DNA from: Arion vulgaris
Taxonomy: Eukaryota > Mollusca > Gastropoda > Stylommatophora > Arionidae
DNA: 64,000 nt
Reading direction: 5' to 3'
Assembly: GCA_020796225.1 (NCBI GenBank)
Contig: CM036775.1
Location: 10,214,671 to 10,278,670, forward strand
This document shows, in pieces, positions 24,501 through 36,500 of this stretch. Within the stretch, counting starts at the first letter, position 1; the number at the start of each line of letters is the position of its first letter. Both the position numbers and the translations under genes were made by a program. The notes beneath the pieces were generated by a model. It was not told the origin of the DNA, searched no databases, and saw only the letters and a list, made by a program, of their open reading frames with translations.

Positions 24501-27500
24501 AAGTTTAAGAAAGAGAGGACATCCTAGGGAAACAAACTTTGTTGAGAGGCTGCCATGTGTTGCGGGCTCCTAAGGAGCAAAGAATAGTAACACTGCAACC
24601 TACAAGGCATGTCATAGGAGGCGACTGAGGTAGGGGCCTAGGGAAGCTACCAAAGGAAATAAAAGGCATCGCAGAAACTGAATGTGCTGGCCTACTTGTA
24701 GGTGTATAACTGGCACAACGCACAATCGCTCTTATGCTCAGATCACATACCAATCACAGAGAATGGTTAACAAGTGGTCGATATGAAGCATTCGAAGAAG
24801 AAGCTGAGAGAGGCAAAAATATCAGGCTCAATTTCATGGAAGAGATTAGCCGAGTTGGCCAGGGCAGAGCGGTAAAGGTGGAGAAAGTCTGTAATGTTAC
24901 CTGAGCTGTTGCTGAAGTTGGGAAGACCAGGATGTGAGTAACACTAGCATCACGAGGAGTCTGCAAGGGGATGCTGCTGCTAACCTTTTCTTCTTGTTTC
25001 AAAGCATCCACTATCACCTACAAATACAAACATTACAAAACCATCAACAACATTTACAAATATCAACATCACTTACAATCACATCACTTGTAGTCACATA
25101 AAAACATCACAAACTGTGAAAATCATATTTTTTCCGTAAACTTCTAATAACTTGTACACTATCTATTTATTGATCATATTCATTGCTTCGCCTCCTTCTT
25201 GCGTTTGCCGCTTTGAATTCAGGCATAGCCATGGCACCAAGTGTGTTGCTTCTAACTGATTTTTGCGTGAAAGCCTGCTTACGTTTATTGGTTTCCTGGC
25301 AATACAGGTGGACCTTCTTCGACTTCAGAGGTATTACTCTGCCTGTGGTTCATTAAAATACCCTTAACTTTCTCATCTTAGACAAAGATTTTGTAGTTAA
25401 GTTTATGAAGTGAAACCAATCTCATGTCCCTGTACAAGTTGTCACCAAGATATTAGTACACACAACTGGTGCAGTCTGCGGTATAGATGGTGTCTCAGTC
25501 TATTGTATAGATGGTGTCTCAGTCTGCGGTATAAATGGTGTCTCAGTCTGCGGTATAGATGGTGTCTCAGTCTGCGGTATAGATGGTGTCTCAGTCTGCT
25601 GGTGTATGTGCAAATTAAACCATTTCAACACAAGCTGTCTACGCAGAATACTAAAAATAAACTGGCAGGACAAAATTCCAGACAGCAAAGTCCTCACAAG
25701 AGCAAAGATCCCAGCGTCAACACCCTGTTGCAGAAGGCCCAACTGAGATGGGTCGGTCATGTTGCTCGAATGCCTGATAACGCATCCCAAAACAGTTGAT
25801 GTATGGCGAGCTTGAAGGGGCAGACGTTTAGCTGGTGGACAGAAAACGCTTTAAAGACACTCTTAAAGTGTCTCTGAAATGCTTCGATATAGACAATACA
25901 TGCTGGGAATCCCTTGTGCAAGATCGCCAAATGTGGCGCTGTAACAACAAAAGAGGAACCCGAATAGCTGAGAATCATCGTATTGTTGAGTCACAGAGAA
26001 ACGAGCAGCGCGAAAGACAGAGCACACAACACGCACATGTCTAACCTTGATCATGTATGCCCCACCTGTGGTCGGGGATTCTGTTCTAGGATTGGACTCT
26101 ACAGTCACCTCCGCACACACCAGAGAGGTGCAACAGTACATGTCTGAGATTGTTGTCATCATCGCTTGCGATGGACGGCTATTATTATGTATGTGCAAAT
26201 ACTGACTGTAACTTGACCTATTCCTCTCCGCTCCTTGTGGAGCATAGGGCATCAACAGTTATTTCCCACTTTTCTCTGTCTCTGGCTGTTTTATTTATCA
26301 TCTCCCAAGATAGTCGAGCATGTTTCGGTTCCACAAGACTACATCGTCTCCAGGTCTGTTTAGGACGCCATCTTTTCATTTTCCTTGCGGGTTCCACTCA
26401 AGCGCTTGTCTAGTGACTCTCAACTTTACATTGATCGATAGGACCATCATCATTACACTTCAGCGAGTACTCTTTCTTACACAGGACGATCTCAGTTGCA
26501 GTGCACAAACTCAGTAGCTCTGACGAGGACGCTGACAGGTCTGTGAATCCGCAGAAGACATCCATTGACAAAGGTCTGAATTTGTATTTAACTTGGTGAC
26601 TCGCCACGTTCCGAGCCACACAGTAACACAGATTTCACATTTGAGCTGAATATCCTGAGATTTAACAGTGGAGATATGTTGGACACACCTTGAGGAGAAA
26701 TGATCAACGAATATCAAAGCAGGCATTGAATTGGGATGCAAAGGGTTCAAGAAAGAGAGGTTGACCTAAGGAGACCCTGAAGCGAACTTTGCTGAGAGGC
26801 AGGAAATATCGGTCTCAGTTCCATGGAGAAGATTGAGCGAGTTGCCCAGGATAGAGCGGTATGGAGAAATTACTTGCAGGCCCTATATAGCGTATAGCAG
26901 TGACGAGAGGAATTATTATCCTGAGATTTGTTTTCTGGAGATGGCAGTAGATTTCCACACTGTGCGCAGGAGAGCTAGACCATAGATTCCCAAACGTTTT
27001 CGGCCCACCGCCCATTTGCACAACATAAACTATGTAACGCCCCCACTCCCATTTGCTCCACATTATAACAGTTTGCCAACGCCTCCCAACATATATACAT
27101 GCGGGGTCTCTGTGGCTGAGTGGTTAAGCCCTTTGCCATGCGAGTCGAAGGTTCAAATCTGGACCGCAGCCTTCTGTTCACGAGAGCAGTTTTTCCCAGA
27201 GACCCCTAGGATTGTTGCAGGAGCTACGGAGTTCATGCAATACTCTCGGCAGGTGGCGTGCCATTTCTGCGGAGAGGACCGAGCCATATGGGGTAAAACC
27301 CGGTGCAATGAAGTCAATCCTTCGGCTTTAAAACCCTTTATATATACATGCTCTATTTTCTCTTTGACATAGAAAATTGATATATATCTCTGTCATACAT
27401 GGTCAATTTTCAAATATGCATGAAATAGAAAATTGATGACAAAATGGATCGTGTAAGATGGGCATAAGATGAATTTAAATGATTATTCAATCGCAATATC

Positions 27501-30500
27501 ACGAAAATAATTTATTTTAAAATATTTATTACTAATTTATTCTTTAAGGAGCCACCGACCCCTAATCGAGGGTACATCCACTTGGAAAACGCTGGTCTAG
27601 ACTATGTCTGTGGTCATCTGTGTACAAACAAAAAAAGATAATGGCACCAACATGAAGGTCTCTAACTTCCAACAGACAGTATACCTGGAAGCTGGGATGT
27701 GTCTCTATAGAAGTGAGGCATGCACTGAGTACACAAGGGACATCAGATGGGCCCATGACTGCACATTGGGTACACATGTCCTTGAGTCGACGGGAGGCAC
27801 TCTGGAGGTTCTTCTTGTTGAGTAGACCAGACCAACCTGAGCAAGAGTCAGACAATTTATAGCATACAACCAGAACATAGGAATCTGACAACTAAAGATG
27901 ACTAATTACACCTGACACCTAAGGATAACATAACAAGAAATGATGATATGACATCTGACAACTACAAATAACAAGAAATGATGACATCTAAGGATGACAT
28001 AAGAAATGATAACATGGCAACAATAGATGACATGACAGCAAAGGATGACATGACATCTGACACCAAAGGATGACATAAGAAATGATTACATTGGTATGAC
28101 TAGTACCTTGTTCAGTGAAACCAAGCATGTGTTAGAGATAAATATGTGAAGGCAGGAGCAGAGACAGAGAGAATGTGATAAGTTTGAAGGGAGGAGCAGA
28201 GAGAATGTGATAAGTTTGAAGGGAGGAGCAGAGAGAATGTGATAAGTTTGAAGGGAGGAGCAGAGAGAATGTGATAAGTTTGAAGGGAGGAGCAGAGACA
28301 GACAGAATGTGATAAGTTTGAAGGGAGGAGCAGAAGCAGGCAGGCCAACACACAAGTTCTCACCTTTAAGTTCACCATGACCCATCCGTCCAAACCTGCC
28401 AATGACCAGACGTGTAGGGAAACAGCTCATGGAGACCACACCCAGAATGAAATCCCATAATTTGTGCAGACCTGGACGTCTAGCAGAGGCTTTCTTCCTG
28501 CGGTTTCTGACAATATAATCACAAGTATGTTCTAGTTTTCTTATAATATTACATCTAATCAAATCACAAACTTAAACACTGCAGATACAAATGTAAACAA
28601 TGAAAAAATTTACACACAACAGTACCACACACAGACTTAGTATTGTGTTGCCAGGGCTTGCAAAGAATAGTAACACTGCGACCTACAAGGTATATCGTAA
28701 GAGACGACTGAGGTAGGAGTCTAGGAAGTTACCTAGTAAATAAAAGGAATCACAGAAATTTGATGTGCTGGCCTACTTGTAGGCACATAACTGGCACAAC
28801 GTACAATAACTCTTAGACTCAGATCACATACAAATCACAAAGTATTGTTTAACAGGTGGTCGATATGAGGCGTTCGAAGAAGAAGAGTCCTGGGAGATAT
28901 CAGTTTAGTAGTCGACAGTGGAGTAGGGGATAGTGACTCGGTCTATTAACCCTGACGTTCTGAGTTCGAATCAAGCTGCGGACAATTTGGTTGCAAATTG
29001 TTTAGCGTTGATTTTACAAAAAAGACTATGGCACCACCCATTCAGAAAGCAATGGCAAACTACTGAACGTAATAATGCCTAGAAAAATCACAAACAGCGT
29101 TAAAAGCTGGAGTTGATTTGCAAAGTCCTGTAAAGGATATGCAATTAACTTTTTAGTCGACAGTATGTATGTTTCATGATCTCTCATCTTGTCCACTGCC
29201 TGGGAGAGAATATAGCAGACCCCCAAGGGTGACTACAACCTCCTACAGCAGCCCTAGCCCTAGTCAATGATCTGCACACTCATGTGGTTGAGTAGCTAGA
29301 GTGCCCACGACCCCCAGGACAAATTCTTGTCTTAGATACATGCTGGAGACAGTACAAGATTGGTTATTGGTTACTAAACTGACGTCATTGCACACCGGGC
29401 AGACCCATAACTGCTCAGTCTCCCCAACAGATATTGAAGAGTATGAATACTGATGGCTCTTGTGGCTCGCTGATTAAACACACACCTCACTCTGCCCCTC
29501 TGGCACGGTAACTCAAACTGCCAAAATCACTTCAACATCAATTTTAGTGTCCTCATCCAACAGACAGTCACGAAGAGACGAAGAACATCCCCTTATCCAT
29601 CTTCAACTCCTCAACAATCGATGCTGTTGCCGCAAGCCTGTCGGCGCTCTCTCATTACCGCAAACATCCACATGCCCAGGACAGTATATTCACGACACAG
29701 TTCATGACTAACGAAGACAAAACAAACAGAAAACACATGCAGACAGTCTGGTCAAGAGATATTTAAAAACACATTGAGCGACAAACATGTTAAGACTGAC
29801 CGGTTGGGTATCTCGATATTAATGGTACAATACTCCATCAGCTCTCCTCGTTCATCTGTGCAGACAGCCAGTAACCATCGCTGGTCCTCAGACAGACAAT
29901 AACCACAAAATAGAATTGTCTGTTGTTCAGTTTTAAGCTCATAATCTGATTCTGACGACTTTTGGTGGAAGCTAACACAAATGGTGGACTGTAGAGTTTC
30001 TGGTTCTCTTCCTGCTTACAAAATGATAACAATAATAACATTACACATATATACTAACATCATGATACTTATATGATACCTATATGACACTAATTTAGTT
30101 TAGTCATAGATCATCATCACGCCTGAGTGGTTACGGCCCAAATTTGGGGTGTAAGAATAGAACCACTGTTACCTGCCACGCATGTTGTAAGAGGCGACTA
30201 AGGAGGTTTGGCTGAAATTGGATGTATGTGTCCGCTAAGGAATGCTAACCCGAAACAAATGCTTGCAAAAGCGGATGTACCAGGCCATAAGACGCATAAC
30301 ATGTGCGACCCTCACAATGAGGAATGGGATAATGGATTCTACGGTCGGCAATCTGCCTCGGAGATTTAGCCAAGCAGTAAGAATGTCAGACCTACCATCA
30401 CGAGGTGGCCAAAACTTACTGCCGGAAGAGGTCGTGCACAAACGGGAAGCAGAAATCATAGGAATTATATCCTACAGAACTGCCCCCAGTATGCAGACTT

Positions 30501-33500
30501 GAGAAGAAAGAAGTGGCCCCTTTCACTAGTCCATGACAAACTGTGGCGTGGCTGAAAATCTGAAATCACAATCTAGTGAGAATGCAGAAGAAGAGATCAT
30601 CATCCTGCATGGCAAACTGGTGCCATTTGTCCTATTATTTGATTTGCTTTATTGCATCTATGTTGGAATTCGTTAGTTATTCTTCCATTTGCTGAAAAAA
30701 TGCTCCCTCGGTATGTAAAGTTTTGACTTGTTTTAGAAAACAAACAAAGAAAGAGAACCAGAAATATGTAAATTTAAAAAAAATTTGTTGATTTCGATCT
30801 GAAAATATATTTGATATAAAGTATAAAAATACCTCCACTGTTCTCAGTTTAAATCCACGATGAGAAAGGAGAAGGACTTGAGCGTTTAGTTTAGTCGTCG
30901 GATCATTATCACTGCATGGCAAACCAATTACTCTATAAGTGCTCAGATCTCCCCCTAGGTATGCCTCTCAGGTGTGCAACTTGACCCCAGTATTTTGTTG
31001 GTTTACTATTCTTCTTTGGCTACCAGTATAGTGTTCTTGTCTAGCTACACCACATTTGACTTGGTATTCTTGCAGTCTGGTTAGGGCTGTAGATTCACCA
31101 CTATTACTGGAACCATGTACATGTCATCTCTCCTTAGGAATTTATACATATCAGCCTGGTCCATTGCTTGTCTGCTTTTTACAGCAGCCATACCTGCAAG
31201 CCTATCAGCTTGTTTATTTCCCCTTGTATGTCTTGGTACAAAACTAAAACTGATTTATAAAATAAAACTTAGATCTCCCCAGCGATTCTATCCAATGTCT
31301 CCTAGCCCATCCTGTTTCAATCTTCCTGAGCATACTCATTGCGTCACTGAGAAAACATGCATGGATAAAAGTCTGTGATTCCAGCCAGACCATTAATATA
31401 TATATATATTATGATACTTCTTCGAACGCTCTATATCGACCACTAGTTAACTGTGTGATTTGTATGTGATCTGAGCCTAAGAGCCATTGTACATTGTGCT
31501 AGTTATGCGCCTACAAGCACATCCATTTTCAGCATTGCTTTTTATTTACTAGTGCAGCTTCCCTAGGCCCTACATCAGTTGCCTCTTACAATATGCCTTG
31601 TAGGTCCCAGTGGTACTATTCTTTGCTTCCCTTGTGAGCCCCGGCACAGCACGGGCGATATTATGCTACTAACCTCACGATACCTATATGATACTTGACT
31701 TATAATACAGTTTCTATAATCAAATCTGATCTCTAGTGTTGAGGATGTCCAAGTGACTATACAGCTGACCAGCAGCTTCTTGCCACTTAACTGATTGGCT
31801 CCTTTAAGCCACTGAGAGCTATACTATTTATTTGTTTTAGAACAATCTTAAAGGAAAATTCATTGACCTATAAAATGATTTATCACTCATAAAAATCTGT
31901 TAATAATTAAGAAAACTGCAGCTGAATTTCTACAAACACTAGCAAATGGGAAAATAGGACATAAATTTAATTCAGCCACAACCTGTTTTTCAATTCAGTA
32001 GTTAATTAGTTAAAGGTTGAGGGTTGAATGTTGTGTGTATGTCCCTAATCAGTTAAAGGTTGGTAGGGGTTGAATGTTGTGTGTATGTCCCTAATCAGTT
32101 AAAGGTTGGTAGGGGTTGAATGTTGTGTGCATGTCCCTAATCAGTTAAAGGTTGGTAGGGGTTGAATGTTGTGTGTATGTCCCTAATCAGTTAAAGGTTG
32201 GTAGGGGTTGAATGTTGTGTGCATGTCCCTAATCAGTTAAAGGTTGAATGTTGTGTGTATGTCCCTAATCAGTTAAAGGTTGGGGGTTGAATGTTGTGTG
32301 TATGTCCCTAATCAGTTAAAGGTTGAATGTTGTGTGTATGTCCCTAATCAGTTAAAGGTTGAATGTTGTGTGTATGTCCCTAATCAGTTAAAGGTTGGGG
32401 TTGAATGTTGTGTGTATGTCTGCAACAATAAAAGAATGTTCTAACCTCTTTTCTTCTCAAGAACTGTTCGGCTGCAGACGCAGGACCAAAACCTGTCAGT
32501 GGACGTCCCATGATTGCATGACTTAGGTTCCACTTACATGATGTAAACACAGAGAAGGCAATTGATTTGATGGCTTGTAATCTGAGAGCATTCTCTTTGT
32601 GTTCCATGATAACTTGTAGAGGCACCACCTGTCACAGGATGAGACAAGACATGGGATTATAGAACACAAGACATGGGATCAAAGAGAGACATGATAACTT
32701 GTAGAGGCACCACCTGTCACAGGATGAGACAAGACATGGGATTATAGAACACAAGACATGGGATCAAAGAGAGACATGATAACTTGTAGAGGCACCACCT
32801 GTCTGTCACAGGATGAGACAACAACACAAGACATGGGATTAGAGAACACAAGACATGAGATTAGAAAACACAAGACATGGGATTAGAAAACACAAGACAT
32901 GGGATCAGAGAGAGACATGATAACTTGTAGAGGCACCACCTGTCACAGGATGAGACAAGACATGGGATTAGAGAAGACAAGACATGGGATTAGAGAACAC
33001 AAGACATGGGATTAGAGAACACAAGACATGGGATTAGAGAAGACAAGACATGGGATTAGAGAACACAAGACATGGGATCAAAGAGAGACATGATAACTTG
33101 TAGAGGCACCACCTGTCACAGGATGAGACAAGACATGGGATTAGAGAACACAAGACATGGGATTAGAGAGAGACATGAGTTGATGATGACATCCTGTAAA
33201 GGATATTACATGATTTTCATTTCAATGTCTTCTTCTTCTTTGCGTTCGTTCTTTACTACCAATTTTAATCGCTCTTTGTGATATGTTTGATCTTTGCCAA
33301 GAACGTGTATATGTTGCACATTGGTTCGGTAGGCCCTAACGCATAGACTTCTACATATTTAGGACACGTGCATCCGATTTCAGCCAAACCTCCTTAGTCG
33401 CCTCTTACGACATGTGTGGCAGGCAACAGCGGTTCTATTCTTTACACCCCAAATTTGGGCCCTGGTAACCACTCGAGCGATGTCAATGTGATCAAAGTTG

Positions 33501-36500
33501 TCAACATTTGACAAATTGAACTGTTTAAGAAAAAACTAACCAGTAAACAAACTGACCTGTAAACTGACAATGTTAGCCAGGTGATCTGGTAGGGCCATTT
33601 CTTGGAAACATTTGAGTAGACCAATCACAGCCAAACGAGACAAGCCTTCACCACCTTGGCCATAAGAAAATGGATCCACAATATAGACAACTATGCCTGG
33701 AGCATCTGGGTTGTTATCTTCTCCATGTCCCTCGTTGCTGCCTTCATGAGAGCCTTCCTTGGACTGAGACATGCCATCCCCCTGTCCACCATCTGTGTCA
33801 AGAACAACTGTATTAACAACAACAAAAGGTGTATGAATAGCAACAAGCAATAACTTATTCTTTGAATGCTCCATATCGACCACTTGTTAACTACTCTGTA
33901 TGATCTGAGCCTAAGAGCTTCTTCTTCTTTGAAAGCTCCATATCGACCACTTGTTAACCACTCTGTATGATCTGAGCCTAAGAGCTTCTTCTTCGAATGC
34001 TCCATATCGACCACTTGTTAAACCATCTTTGTGATTTGTTTGTGATCTGAGCGTAAGAGCTTCTTTCTCAAATGCTCCATATCAACCACTCTTTGTGATC
34101 TGTACCTAAGAGCCATTGTACGATCTGCAACTTATGCACCTACAAGTAGGCCAGCACATCCGATTTCTGCGATGCTTTTTATTTACTAGGTACCTTCCTC
34201 AGGTCCCGACCTTAGTTGTCACTTACAACATGCCTTGTAGGTTGCAGTGTTACCATTCTTTGCTTCCTGGCGGGCCTGGCACCACATGGGCGGTACCCAT
34301 AACAACATGGTGCGTCTACAACAAGTAGAGCTGTATCAACAAAAGAAAGAAGACTAGGTAACTGATCAAACATACGCTCAGCAACAACATAGAACATAAC
34401 AAGTCAAGCAAAAAAGACACACATATATCTCTCTTTCTCTAGATATAATACAGGGTATTTGTAAAGTCTCACAACACTTCATATGTAGAACCGCCCGAGT
34501 GGTTACTGGGGCCCAAATTTGGGGTGTAAAGAATAGAACCACTGTTACCTGCCATGCATGTCGAAGAGGCGACTAAGGAGGTTTGGCTGAAATCGGATGC
34601 ATGTGTCAGCTAGGGAATGCTAACCCGAAACAAATGCTTGCAGAAAACAGATGCACCAGGCCGTAAGGCGCATAACATAGTGGAAGGACCCCTCACAATG
34701 AGGAATGGGATAACGGATTCTACGGTTGCCAATCTGCCTTGGAGATTTAGCCACGCAGTGAGAATGTCAGACCTACCATCACAAGGGTGGTCAAAACTTA
34801 CTGCAGGAAGAAGCCGGGACAAACGGGGAAGCAGAAATCATAGGCATTATATCCTACAGAACTGCCCCCAGTATGCAGACTTGAGAAGAAAGAGGTGGCA
34901 CACTTACACTAGCGTCCAAGACAAACTGTATAGTGTGGCTGATAATCTGAGACAGACGGCTGCCTTTATTAAAGAATCGGAAATCCCAATCTAGTGAGAA
35001 TGCAGAAGAAGAATATCTAGAAGAAATGTGAAAAACAAAGTACATGACATCATCAAAAATGTGTTCCATAGTCAATTGTGGTGCAATATGCAGTGAATGA
35101 CTTATCTGCAACTGAAGAAAGAATATTTGACAATATGAAGAAACGTGTACAGACATATCTTGAAGCCTGTGGTGGATATTTCCAACATCTGCTATAATGA
35201 ATATTTCATTTGTTCTTTCCAGTTTACCAAGAACAACAGTAGACCATAGCAGTAACTATTGTGACTAATTTCACTACTTTGTTTTAGCACATTTGTTGAT
35301 GACCTCATGTACTACATTTTTCAAGCTGAAGTGTTGTGAGGAGTACAACATGAAAATAAATATAATAAAGACAGAGACAATGGCAATAAGTAGACAACCA
35401 GAAAGCCTTCCAATAAAACTCCAGAATGTAGACAAAAAACAAACAATTGAGACCAAATACTTAGGAGCAATTTTCACAGCAGATGGAAGTATCGATAGCG
35501 AAATCAGCAATCGTTGCACAAAAGCTAACCAAGTACTGGGAAAGTTAACACCACTGATGTCACATAAAGAGATACCGCTAAAAACTAAAGCAAATCTCAT
35601 AAGAACGATTTTCTGGCCAACAGTATGTTACCAGTGTCAAACATTGCCAATAACAGCAGCTAATGAGTGGAAAATCATAACGACAGAGATGAGGTGTCTT
35701 AGAAGCGCTGCATGTGTGACAATAAGAGACAACATTAGAAATGAATAAATCAGAAGAAGACTGGATGTGAAACCAGTTATGCAATTCATAAAAGAACAAC
35801 ATATTAAATGGATTGGACACCTGACCAGAATGCCCTGGTATCGCCTACCACAGAGAGCCACACAGAAAAAGTATAATGAGTACAAAGCAAGAGGAAGACC
35901 ACGAAAGATGGAGCGAGCATCAAGAACAGCCGACAAACATGAATATCAGCTTACAAAGTGCCTTAAAACAAGCACACACAAGATCACTACGTTTCACCCC
36001 AACACTTCTATAAAGAAGTAAATGGTGGAAGAGAAGAACAAGCACACACAAGATCACTACGTTTCACCCATAAAAACACTTCTGTAAAGAAGTCAATGGT
36101 GGAAGAGAAGAAGAAGTGTTGTGAGACTTTACAAACAACCTGTATAATAGCATAATTGTTGATAGAATGTTACCTCTTCCATCTTCTGTAGCCTGTGAGC
36201 CTTGACCTGAAGATGACTGAGATGAATAGGTAGTGGTCTGACTATCTGGTGTAGCAGGTCTGGTACTGTTGATAGCTGGTTCTGGCATCTTAAACTGAGC
36301 CTTGTGCATGTTACCAGAACCTTGCTCAAACATGGACTTGTCCAAGTTAGGTTGGCACAGAATAGGGGCTGTAGACAGATAAACAAACATATTGTTAGAC
36401 GGAGTCAACAACAAACTGTTTGCAACTAATGAAAATTGTGGCATATCCTAAAGGACGTAACCATCAACCACGGCAAACGAGTCGTTGATTTTCTAGGCAG

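Larger units (their letters stand above)
23340..24930 (+). mobile_element. LINE-K5: RT thumb to C-terminus with three insertions or expansions
   Basis: Encodes [52 protein letters not shown] and [17 protein letters not shown], then [20 protein letters not shown]. Interrupted by a TTAA MITE (23,618-23,765), a 76-bp tandem expansion (about 23,925-24,460) and a SINE-B (about 24,558-24,800), after which the terminus resumes as [18 protein letters not shown]. An uninterrupted copy is at 26,640-26,895. Confidence 0.88.
34449..36144. mobile_element. Tc1/mariner-type transposon with nested retroelements
   Basis: 32-bp terminal inverted repeats: TACAGGGTATTTGTAAAGTC followed by TCACAACACTTC at 34,449-34,480, and the same on the minus strand at 36,113-36,144, 30 of 32 identical. 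TA lies at both edges. The interior holds a transposase C-terminus (about 35,090-35,197), a SINE-C copy (34,492-35,014) and a LINE-K8 fragment (about 35,205-36,112). The retroelements inserted into the transposon. Confidence 0.85.

Noticed and set aside
25606..26192. A host C2H2 zinc-finger gene ([21 protein letters not shown])
   Set aside because: The finger follows LINE C-terminal motifs directly, and the same block occurs at 44,633-45,100 with a target-site duplication, so it is LINE-K7.
28140..28345. A ninth splice-junction array, at exon 16
   Set aside because: The units lie near the donor but contain neither exon sequence nor the GT, so this is an ordinary intronic array. The same applies to 31,995-32,420.
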